From an uncultured marine group I thaumarchaeote (GTDB lineage: Archaea; Thermoproteota; Nitrososphaeria; Nitrososphaerales; Nitrosopumilaceae): a DNA stretch of 54,482 nucleotides. Position numbers and translations under genes: made by a program. The notes under the pieces are model-generated. The model worked only from the letters and a program-made list of their open reading frames with translations. It ran no database searches and was not told where the DNA came from. This document shows, piece after piece, positions 16,357-23,838 of the stretch; position 1 is the stretch's first letter; every line of letters begins with the position of its first letter. The stretch spans positions 1-54,482 of the forward strand of contig CABXKZ010000002.1 of NCBI GenBank assembly GCA_902512865.1, written 5' to 3'.

Positions 16357-16860
16357 ATGCCAACTCGTCTTCAAGTTTTAATTCCAATTGGTATTGCGGC
16401 TGTGATAGTTGGTGTAGCTGGAATAGTATCTCTTCCTTCTGAAGTACAAATTGATGCAAATTCAAATTTTCTAATGGGCACTGTACAATTAGATGATAAA
16501 ATTCTTCAAGTATACATTGCAGATACGGATCCTCGTAGAATGCGTGGTTTGATGTTTGAAACTGAAAGTTTTCTTGCTGATGACAAAGGTATGCTGTTTG
16601 TATTTGATGAACCTGGAAACCGTTCCATGTGGATGAAAAACATGCAATTCCATCTTGACATTATATGGTTCAATGAAAACGGGAATGTAGTCTCAATTGA
16701 AAAAAATGTTCCTCCATGCATAACTCCTGTTGAAGTAATGAGCTGTAAATCAGTTGGTGTGTCCGCTGATAATACAAAATATGTTCTTGAATTGATATCT
16801 GGGTATGTGGATCAACACTCCATAACTGAAGACTCCCACTTGAAACTTATTTCCATCTAG
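16357..16860 (+). CDS. DUF192 family protein, membrane-anchored
   Basis: 167 residues. A single N-terminal membrane segment (LIPIGIAAVIVGVAGIVSL) anchors an external domain. The DUF192 signature is clear: VYIADTDPRRMRGLMFE, GMLFVFDEPGNRSMWMKNM, DIIWFNENGNVVSIEKNVPPC and a later Cys (VMSCKSVG). The two cysteines could form a disulfide outside the cell. Function of DUF192 proteins is not established. Probably co-transcribed with the 15971 gene. Confidence 0.9.
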   Translation: MPTRLQVLIPIGIAAVIVGVAGIVSLPSEVQIDANSNFLMGTVQLDDKILQVYIADTDPRRMRGLMFETESFLADDKGMLFVFDEPGNRSMWMKNMQFHLDIIWFNENGNVVSIEKNVPPCITPVEVMSCKSVGVSADNTKYVLELISGYVDQHSITEDSHLKLISI

Positions 16861-16940
16861 ATGAAGAACATCTGAAACATGCAAAAAGATATGTGATTGA
16901 CTGATAAGTACTGAAAAAAAATAATATGATTAATTCACAA

Positions 16941-17282
16941 TTATTGTGGTGGTGTTACTTCGGCTGTAGGTGCAATAGTCTGCTTTTGTCCTAATAATGA
17001 CAAAAGTGGCATTGCATCCCACTCATACATGTATGATGAAAGAAATGATTTGCATGCATCATTATATTTCCCAAAAAACGATTCTACTTGTGCCTTATCT
17101 CCTTCAATAACTGACATTGCAGTCTTGTTATCATCAAAAGAACCACTCCAAATCATATTTCCTTGCATATTCCATTCATCAATGATTGTAGCAATCTTAC
17201 CTGCAGCTTGTGTTACATCTTGTTCTTTTGCATCTTCTCTAAAGACACTAACTAGAACGTATGGTGATTTTTTGTCGGCCAT
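16941..17282 (-). CDS. Hypothetical protein
   Basis: 113 residues, soluble. MADKKSPYVLVSVFREDAKE suggests a ferredoxin-like alpha/beta start; a central GNMIWSGSFDDNKTAMSVIEG and a C-terminal helix with YMYEWDAMPLLSLL follow, ending in a Pro/Thr-rich tail. A TTTAATATTAAA element centred near 17305 is its likely TATA (about 23 nt before the ATG). No family recognised. Confidence 0.65.
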   Translation of the reverse strand: MADKKSPYVLVSVFREDAKEQDVTQAAGKIATIIDEWNMQGNMIWSGSFDDNKTAMSVIEGDKAQVESFFGKYNDACKSFLSSYMYEWDAMPLLSLLGQKQTIAPTAEVTPPQ

Positions 17283-17353
17283 AGAAAGTTACCACTAGTT
17301 TAATATTAAAATTCAGTGTACTTTTCAAACTCTTATTCTAATTAAATAGAAAG

Positions 17354-17435
17354 TGCCGTTAGCAACGCTTCCAGTAGTTGACGACATGTATTCTGGTTTT
17401 AGATCAAAGCATGCGGCTTTTTGTCACTAACGGCA
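17354..17435. ncRNA. Candidate structured RNA closed by a 9-bp inverted repeat
   Basis: TGCCGTTAG (17354-17362) pairs perfectly with CTAACGGCA (17427-17435), enclosing 64 nt that contain AAAGC-ATGCG-GCTTT (17406-17420) and CCAG...CTGG (17371-17396). On the plus strand a T7 tract follows at 17443-17449. On the minus strand a TATA-like TTATTAAAT (about 17453-17461) would place initiation exactly at the first stem base. Not a tRNA: no T-arm consensus. Strand undecided. Confidence 0.35.
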
Positions 17436-17494
17436 TAAAGCATTTTTTTCCATTTAATAATTAAAACTACTTTTGAATTTACAAAATTATTCTT

Positions 17495-17546
17495 TATTCT
17501 TAGAATAGAAAATTAGAATTAAGATCCGGTATAATAGTTCAACTAT
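17495..17546 (+). promoter_or_regulatory. Promoter/operator region of the PEFG-CTERM gene
   Basis: TATTCT-T-AGAATA (17495-17507) is a near-perfect palindrome. TTAGAAT recurs at 17500 and 17513 (13-bp spacing), and the same pair spacing recurs before the 23839 gene. The TATA is GGTATAATAG (17529-17538), overlapped by the palindrome ATAGTT-C-AACTAT (17534-17546). Likely regulated together with the other iron-island genes. Confidence 0.5.
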
Positions 17547-17559
17547 CGAACAGCCTTCA

Positions 17560-19305
17560 ATGACTATGAACGTAAAAATACTTTCATTATTCGTTCTCAT
17601 GGCGTTAAGTCCTGTGGCTGTTTCTGCCGCACACGCAGATGCTGGTTATACTGAAAAACTAGAATTTGGTGCAGCACTAGAAGAAGCACTTGGTCACTTT
17701 TGGGCTATTGAGCAAAACTTGGATGACAACAATGCAACACTTGCATTGGTTCATGCAACACATCCAATTGCAGAGCTCTATGATGCAATGAAGCCAACAC
17801 TAGTTGCAACTTCACCATCACTTGACGCAAAAATCCTACAGACACTTGAAGAGCTAGGTGAGAAAGCATCAACTGATGTCAGCAGAGCTGACGCAGATGC
17901 TGCAATCGCTGACGCAAGAGCAATTGTTGATATGGCTGAAAGTCAAGTAATTGGAGATGATATCGCAGCAGATCCTGGTTTCAGACTAGAGTTAATGAAG
18001 ACTCTACTTGAAACATCAATTGCAGAATATGAGGAAGCTATTTCTGATGGAGACATCGTTGAGATGGCCGAGTTCCAAGACGGTTCAGCATTTGTCTGGA
18101 GAGCAGGCGTAATCTTCAGTGAAATTGAAGGTGATGTTCCATCACATGAAGCACACGAAATCGAAGAATTATTCGAAGAAGTTGAGGCTGCATATGATAG
18201 AAGAGCAGATCCATCTGAAGTTGCTATGCTAACAAATGGCATTCTACATGAGATTGACGAAGTCAAAGATATGAGAATTGAATTTGGCGCAGCTCTAGAA
18301 GAGACTCGTGGTCACTTCTGGGCTATTGAGCAAAACTTGGATGACAACAATGCAAAACTTGCATTGGTTCATGCAACACATCCAATTGCAGAGCTATACG
18401 ATTCAATGAAACCAGTACTAAAGGAGAAATCTCCTGCATTAGACATGACAATACAAACAACACTTAGCGACCTAGGTGCAAAAGCATCTACTGATGTCAG
18501 CAGAGCTGACGCAGATGCAGCAATCGCTGACGCAAGAGGAATTATTGACATGACAGAAAGCGAAATAATCGGTGATTATTGGGCTGGAAGCGCTGATGTT
18601 AGATTAGCACTGATGAATACTTTACTTGAAACATCTGTTGCAGAATATGCTGAAGCAATTGACGGCGGAGCTATCGTTGAGATGGCCGAGTTCCAAGACG
18701 GTTCAGCATTTGTCTGGAGAGCAGGCGTAATCTTTGAAGAAATCAGAGATGACTTACCAACTCATGAAGCAGATGAAATGGCAGAATTATTTGAAGAAGT
18801 AAATGCTGCATATGATAGAAGAGCATCCCCATCAGATGTTGCTACCCTAACAGGTGGTATAATGCATGAGGTTGACGAAATCCTTGGTGTTGAAGTTTCA
18901 GAAGAAGACAAACTACAAGGTTATGTAGACAATATTGTTGATCTACTAACTCGCGCAGATGCAGCATATGCATCTGGTGATTCAGACCTTGCATTGAGTC
19001 TAGTAACCAAAGCATATCTCGACAACTTTGAATTCTTAGAATCTCCACTTGTTAACGCAGGTGAGAGAGAACTAATGGAAGACGTAGAACACGAAATGCG
19101 AGAAGAATTACGTACAATGATCAAAAACGGTGCACCTGCATCTGAAGTATCATCACAAATTGAAACTGTCTTAGTAAAGATGGAAACAGTTGCTGTAGTA
19201 GTTCCAGAATTTGGAACAATTGCAATGATGGTTCTAGTTGTATCAATTGTAGCCGTAATCGCATTAGCTTCTAGAAGTAAAACTCTATCATTAAGTAGAA
19301 TTTAA
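17560..19305 (+). CDS. PEFG-CTERM surface protein with duplicated domain and FTR1-associated domain
   Basis: 581 residues. A signal peptide (MTMNVKILSLFVLMALSPVA) is followed by two copies of a ~206-residue helical domain (about 35-240 and 241-446), each starting EFGAALEE and containing GHFWAIEQNLDDNNA, HATHPIAELYD and EMAEFQDGSAFVW. These are rich in His/Glu/Asp that could bind metal. Residues 452-540 form the domain with AYLDNFEFLESPL and MREELRTMIKNGAP that also occurs in the neighbouring FTR1 permease and the 23839 protein. The C-terminus carries the PEFG sorting signal (VPEFGTIAM, PEFG at 549-552), a membrane segment and a basic tail. Probably a periplasmic/surface iron-handling protein; role inferred from context. 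Confidence 0.88.
   Translation: MTMNVKILSLFVLMALSPVAVSAAHADAGYTEKLEFGAALEEALGHFWAIEQNLDDNNATLALVHATHPIAELYDAMKPTLVATSPSLDAKILQTLEELGEKASTDVSRADADAAIADARAIVDMAESQVIGDDIAADPGFRLELMKTLLETSIAEYEEAISDGDIVEMAEFQDGSAFVWRAGVIFSEIEGDVPSHEAHEIEELFEEVEAAYDRRADPSEVAMLTNGILHEIDEVKDMRIEFGAALEETRGHFWAIEQNLDDNNAKLALVHATHPIAELYDSMKPVLKEKSPALDMTIQTTLSDLGAKASTDVSRADADAAIADARGIIDMTESEIIGDYWAGSADVRLALMNTLLETSVAEYAEAIDGGAIVEMAEFQDGSAFVWRAGVIFEEIRDDLPTHEADEMAELFEEVNAAYDRRASPSDVATLTGGIMHEVDEILGVEVSEEDKLQGYVDNIVDLLTRADAAYASGDSDLALSLVTKAYLDNFEFLESPLVNAGERELMEDVEHEMREELRTMIKNGAPASEVSSQIETVLVKMETVAVVVPEFGTIAMMVLVVSIVAVIALASRSKTLSLSRI
17662..18897 (+). repeat. Tandem 618-bp coding duplication
   Basis: Two units, 17662-18279 and 18280-18897, encode the duplicated domain. 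Long blocks are identical at DNA level, for example the stretch beginning GAGATGGCCGAGTTCCAAGA at 18061 and again at 18679, exactly 618 bp apart, and the GCTATTGAGCAAAACTTGGA block. The third-codon identity implies recent duplication or ongoing gene conversion. Confidence 0.9.
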
Positions 19306-19316
19306 TAAAATTCTAA

Positions 19317-19332
19317 TTTTTTCCTTTTTTTT
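19317..19332 (+). terminator. T-rich terminator after the PEFG-CTERM gene
   Basis: TTTTTTCCTTTTTTTT starts 11 bp after the stop codon. Archaeal termination commonly occurs at such T tracts without a hairpin. Confidence 0.5.
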
Positions 19333-19366
19333 GAACACTCCATTTCTCTCTCACGCATTATTCTTC

Positions 19367-19403
19367 ATTCTAAGATCGTAGAATAAGTCTTCTCCTAAAA
19401 TAG
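19367..19403 (+). promoter_or_regulatory. Promoter/operator of the FTR1 gene
   Basis: ATTCTA-AGATCG-TAGAAT (19367-19384) is a perfect inverted repeat with a 6-bp spacer. A TATA-like CTAAAATAG (19395-19403) follows 11 bp downstream and lies about 26 nt before the GTG start. The same ATTCTA-N6-TAGAAT arrangement precedes the 23839 gene. Confidence 0.55.
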
Positions 19404-19424
19404 GGACTCAAATCGAATAATCTT

Positions 19425-21644
19425 GTGAAAAAATCAAGTCTAGCAATTATTGGGCTTGCAGCATTAATGCTTGCATTACCAAATGCATATTCTACTGATT
19501 CTAATATGATTACATACTATTCTGTTACCGAAATTACTCAAACAAGTCTAAATCTTGCTGAAGCAAGTCTCAAAAATAACGATTTTGATTCTACCAAAAA
19601 ACTAATTGAATTTGGCTCAAAGCACTTCTCAAATAATTTACAAAAATTAAGAGATTCTAATGCATCATTAGCTGATGAAGTTCACATTTCATTAATTGAT
19701 CTTCAAACAAAAGAGATTACACCTGAAAATCAATCTGTTATTTCATCTGACATAAAACGAATAAATGAAATTTTTGACACAATTCCAGAAGATAACGAAA
19801 TTAATCCAAATGTTGTAGTTGCACATCTCATAATCGTTGATCAGCAATACGAAAATTTTGAATCTAATGAAGATGAATTTTCTTATCAGATGGCGTTAGG
19901 ATTTATGGAGAGAGCAAATCAAATATTCTATTCTGGAACTGATTACGATGAACGTCAAAAAATTGAATTAGAATCATTCTTCAACGACATGTTTGATATG
20001 GTAAAAAACAAGGATCCATACACATCAATTGCATCAACTAATGTCTGGGTTCAAAGAGATTTACTTGGAACTGATGTTGTTGGAACTGTAGGATTAGATA
20101 GCACCAATTTGTACAGTGTAATACGTGATCTGTATGCCGATTTAATGGTTGAACTAGATAACGGAGATTACAAAAAAGCAGAACAAATTGGAATAGAAGC
20201 TTACCTTGAAAACTTTGAGTATTTGGAACCTGAGATTGAAGTTGCAGATGCCGAATTATTATATGAATTAGAATGGGACATGCGTGAAGAACTACGTACA
20301 ATGATTAAAAATCGAGAATCTCCTGATACGATTAAATCATTTTTGGTCGATTCAATAATTCCTAGATTAGACATTGCACAAGGTAAAGTTGCTGAATTGA
20401 AAGCATCAGGTGTAGTAATTGCAGATGCACTTGCAATGAAAGAGAAGAAACCAATGGGCTCTGCATCAGAAGGTCAAAAGGGGGAAGTTAGAGATGAGAT
20501 TGATTTTATTCGTGAACAATTAATGGCCACCGAAATTTTCTATGAGTTAGGCGATAGCCAATCTGCATATGCAAGTGCACGAACTGCATATCTTGACAGT
20601 TATGAATACATTGAAATTCCATTACGAGCCATTGCACCTGATTTCACTTTAGAGGTTGAATTTCAATTTGCAACATTAAGAAATCAGATTAATGAAAATG
20701 CACCAATTGGTGATATCTCAAATACAATAATTGCAATCGAGCGAAGTCTTGACGAATCTGAACGTCTAGTTTCTGGTACAGGAACAATTGCACCAATGAT
20801 TGCATTTGTTTCATCTTTTGCTATAATATTTAGAGAAGGTTTAGAATCTGTTTTAATTTTGGGTGCAATCATAACATATCTTGAAGCATCAAGAAATCAT
20901 AAGTTCAAAAAATTTGTTCATTATGGAATTGGTCTTGCAATAGGTGCTACTGCAGTAACTTGGATCCTTGCATCTTATGTTATCGAAATTTCAGGTGCAA
21001 ATAGAGAACTGATTGAGGCAATAGCGGCATTGTCTGCGACGGCGGTTTTATTCTATGTGAGTTTCTGGATACTGAATAAGATTGAGCATAAGAGATGGAT
21101 GGAGTTTGTAAAGGCGAAAGTTTTCCAAGCATCTGCTGCAGGAGGTACGTCTGTGTTCATAATGCTGTCATTTTTCACTGTTTACAGGGAAGGATTTGAA
21201 ACTGTTCTGTTCTACCAAGCGATGTTCTCATTTGCTAAATACATGGAACTGTATGTTGGCTTAGGATTCATTACTGGTATTCTTTCATTACTTGGAATAT
21301 ATTTTGGATTTAGGAAACTTGGAAAACGTCTACCATTACGTGCATTATTTGGTTTAACAATGGGTATTGGTGCATATTTGTCTATTGCATTCTTAGGAAA
21401 TGCAATCAGAGAATTCCAGGTGCTAGATTACATCCCATATACCAGTATGTTAGGTATTATCCCAAGACTTGACATCAACGTTGCAACAATGACTGGAATT
21501 TATCCAACACTTGAAACAACTATTGGACAAATAATTTTACTATCTGTCTACCTCGTTGCATCACTTTACGTGCTTGTTTTACGACCAAAGAGACAAAAAG
21601 CCCTCGCTACGATGAGAAAATCGAGAGCACAAGTAAATGAGTGA
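19425..21644 (+). CDS. FTR1-family iron permease with large extracellular N-terminal part
   Basis: 739 residues, GTG start. A signal peptide (KKSSLAIIGLAALMLALPNA) leads an extracellular region of ~430 residues. This contains two copies of the FTR1-associated domain, at ~229-325 (AYLENFEYLEPEIE, MREELRTMIKN) and ~358-450 (AYLDSYEYIEIPL, FATLRNQINENAP). The permease core (about 455-730, some seven membrane helices) carries both REGxE iron motifs: Arg470-Glu474 (REGLE) and Arg588-Glu592 (REGFE). It imports ferric iron across the membrane; eukaryotic partners are multicopper oxidases, none of which is adjacent here. It overlaps the next gene by 8 bp. Confidence 0.93.
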   Translation: MKKSSLAIIGLAALMLALPNAYSTDSNMITYYSVTEITQTSLNLAEASLKNNDFDSTKKLIEFGSKHFSNNLQKLRDSNASLADEVHISLIDLQTKEITPENQSVISSDIKRINEIFDTIPEDNEINPNVVVAHLIIVDQQYENFESNEDEFSYQMALGFMERANQIFYSGTDYDERQKIELESFFNDMFDMVKNKDPYTSIASTNVWVQRDLLGTDVVGTVGLDSTNLYSVIRDLYADLMVELDNGDYKKAEQIGIEAYLENFEYLEPEIEVADAELLYELEWDMREELRTMIKNRESPDTIKSFLVDSIIPRLDIAQGKVAELKASGVVIADALAMKEKKPMGSASEGQKGEVRDEIDFIREQLMATEIFYELGDSQSAYASARTAYLDSYEYIEIPLRAIAPDFTLEVEFQFATLRNQINENAPIGDISNTIIAIERSLDESERLVSGTGTIAPMIAFVSSFAIIFREGLESVLILGAIITYLEASRNHKFKKFVHYGIGLAIGATAVTWILASYVIEISGANRELIEAIAALSATAVLFYVSFWILNKIEHKRWMEFVKAKVFQASAAGGTSVFIMLSFFTVYREGFETVLFYQAMFSFAKYMELYVGLGFITGILSLLGIYFGFRKLGKRLPLRALFGLTMGIGAYLSIAFLGNAIREFQVLDYIPYTSMLGIIPRLDINVATMTGIYPTLETTIGQIILLSVYLVASLYVLVLRPKRQKALATMRKSRAQVNE

Positions 21645-23754
21645 TAGAAGAATTAGAATTGGTATTGATGTTGGTGGCACGTTTACAAAAGCTATAGCGT
21701 TAGATATTGTAACTGGTGAAATACTGTCATCGTCTACTGTTCCAACAACTCATACAGCTGAAAGAGGTGTATCTTCAGGAATTGTCACGGTATTGTCCAA
21801 TTTACTAAAAGAATCAGAAATTAGATTAAACGAAATAGAAATTATTGCTCATAGTACTACTCAGGCAATCAATGCATTGCTTGAATCTGATACTGCCAAA
21901 GTAGGAATTGTTGCAATGGGTGTTGGTCCTGAAAAAAATGATGTCATAAAACGAACCAATCTAAGTGATGCCAAAATCAATCATGATAATGATATCAAAT
22001 CGTCTCATAGATTTCTTGACACATCTCATTTGATTACCGATTCTGAGGTCTCTGATGCAATTAAGGAGTTAAAAGATGAGGGTGCAAAAGTAATAGTTGC
22101 AACTGAAGCATTTGGCGTTGATGATCCCTCAAATGAGGAATTTATTATGGAACATGCTACTAAACAACAAATTCCATCCACTGCATCACATGAAATATCT
22201 GGAATTTATGGTTTGGAGATTCGAACACTAACTGCTGCAATTAATGCTAGTGTATTGCCCAAGACCGTTCAGGTAGGAAATTTTGTTGAAGAAGCAATTC
22301 GTGAAACTGGCGTAACTGCTCCATTGATGATTATGAAAGGAGATGGGGGTGTAACAAGTATGGATACATTTCGTTCAAAACCCATTCTTACAGTATTGTC
22401 TGGTCCTGCAGCAAGCGTTGCAGGTGCATTATTGTATCTAAAAGTAACAAATGGAATCTTTGTTGAAGTTGGAGGAACAAGCACCAATATTTGTATCATA
22501 AAAAATGGTAAACCCGAAATACGTTATGTAACTATCAAAAACCATCCAACATGCATTCGATCTATGGATGTTAGGGTTCTTGGTGTAGCTGGGGGAAGTA
22601 TGGTGACACTTGCTAATAATACAATCTCTAGTGTTGGACCACGTAGTGCACACATAGCAGGAATGAAATATTCATGTTATGCAGATGTGGATGAATTATC
22701 TACTGGAGAAATAATTCTTGTAAAGCCAAAAGAATCTGATGTTGATGAGTATGTTGCAATAAAATGTAAAAATGAAACTTATGCTATCACAAATACATGT
22801 GCAGCAAATGCATTGGGAATGATTGAAGAAGGTGATTATTCATATTCAAATCCTGAATCTGCCAAACTTGCATTAAATATTCTAGGGAAAAAAATTGGTG
22901 TCGCAGGTGCGCAAGCTGCGTTATCTATTCTACAAACGGCTTCTTTTGATATTACTAAAGAAGTTACCCGAATCATGAAAGAATTCAAACTTGAATCTTC
23001 TAAAGTAAAACTTGTTGGTGGGGGTGGTGGTGCATCTGTTCTTGTTCCTTTTGTTGCAAAACAACTGAATCTTGATTACCAAAAGGCTGACTATGCTGAA
23101 GTAATCTCTTCAATTGGGGTTGCCTCATCTATGATGCAAGAGCAACTTGAAGAAACTGTTGTGAATCCAAATCCTGAACAAATATCGAAATTACATAAAA
23201 AAATTCATAATATAATGATTGAAAAAGGCTCTACTCCAGAATCTATTTCTGTTGATAGTGTATACATTCCAGAAAAATCACTTTTACGTGTAACTGCATT
23301 TGGAAATGTTGAATTAGACAATCGTTTAACTGCAAAAAATATTTTCTCAAAAGATGAAGCAATGGAGCGCGCAATAGAAATTTCTGATATTCCTAAAGAT
23401 AAAATCAATCTTGAATTCGAAACAGATCATTATTTTGTGTTCTCAGGAACTATTACTACAAAAAAATTAATGATGAAAAAAAGCAAGAAACCTGTAATTG
23501 TTATTGACAAGTATGGGCGTGAAAAACTAAGTTTTGGTAATGCAAAAATCATTGATGGTGATGTATCTGATATAGTCTCAGGATTGGATAAATCACTATC
23601 CTCTGATTCTGATATTGCACCTCAAGTATACCTTCTAAATGAGTTGAAATTGATTGATTTTTCAGGCCTAACTTCAAAATCACACATTATTGATGCAATT
23701 AGTAAAGAACTGAAATCCGTTTCTAATGCATGTGTAATCATCGAATCGAAATAA
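21637..23754 (+). CDS. Hydantoinase/oxoprolinase family protein (HyuA-like)
   Basis: 705 residues, an actin-fold ATPase-like enzyme. The N-terminal Hydant_A_N signature RIRIGIDVGGTFTKAIALD, then HSTTQAINALLE, a catalytic-domain segment with MIMKGDGGVTSMDTFRSKPI and LSGPAASVAGALLYL, and VGGTSTNICIIKNGKPEI are all present. Family members hydrolyse hydantoins or 5-oxoproline or carboxylate acetone, usually with a HyuB partner that is not seen here. The ATG lies 8 bp inside the FTR1 gene, so the two are translationally coupled, an unusual pairing. Substrate unknown. Confidence 0.9.
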   Translation: MSDRRIRIGIDVGGTFTKAIALDIVTGEILSSSTVPTTHTAERGVSSGIVTVLSNLLKESEIRLNEIEIIAHSTTQAINALLESDTAKVGIVAMGVGPEKNDVIKRTNLSDAKINHDNDIKSSHRFLDTSHLITDSEVSDAIKELKDEGAKVIVATEAFGVDDPSNEEFIMEHATKQQIPSTASHEISGIYGLEIRTLTAAINASVLPKTVQVGNFVEEAIRETGVTAPLMIMKGDGGVTSMDTFRSKPILTVLSGPAASVAGALLYLKVTNGIFVEVGGTSTNICIIKNGKPEIRYVTIKNHPTCIRSMDVRVLGVAGGSMVTLANNTISSVGPRSAHIAGMKYSCYADVDELSTGEIILVKPKESDVDEYVAIKCKNETYAITNTCAANALGMIEEGDYSYSNPESAKLALNILGKKIGVAGAQAALSILQTASFDITKEVTRIMKEFKLESSKVKLVGGGGGASVLVPFVAKQLNLDYQKADYAEVISSIGVASSMMQEQLEETVVNPNPEQISKLHKKIHNIMIEKGSTPESISVDSVYIPEKSLLRVTAFGNVELDNRLTAKNIFSKDEAMERAIEISDIPKDKINLEFETDHYFVFSGTITTKKLMMKKSKKPVIVIDKYGREKLSFGNAKIIDGDVSDIVSGLDKSLSSDSDIAPQVYLLNELKLIDFSGLTSKSHIIDAISKELKSVSNACVIIESK

Positions 23755-23767
23755 CCAATATTATCTT

Positions 23768-23818
23768 ATTCTAACTATCTAGAATCATAACTTAGAATGA
23801 TAACTTAGATTAAATAGA
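23768..23818 (+). promoter_or_regulatory. Promoter/operator of the CFI-box surface protein gene
   Basis: ATTCTA-ACTATC-TAGAAT (23768-23785) is a perfect inverted repeat with a 6-bp spacer, as before the FTR1 gene. It is followed by the direct repeat ATAACTTAGA at 23787 and 23800 (13-bp spacing). The TATA-like ATTAAATAG (23810-23818) lies about 25 nt before the GTG start. Confidence 0.55.
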
Positions 23819-23838
23819 TTTTTTTTTGAATTCTAATT

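Noticed and set aside
17354..17435. tRNA gene with acceptor stem GCCGTTA/TAACGGC
   Set aside because: No T-arm GTTCRA-type sequence, no U8 and no plausible anticodon stem; kept only as a candidate ncRNA.
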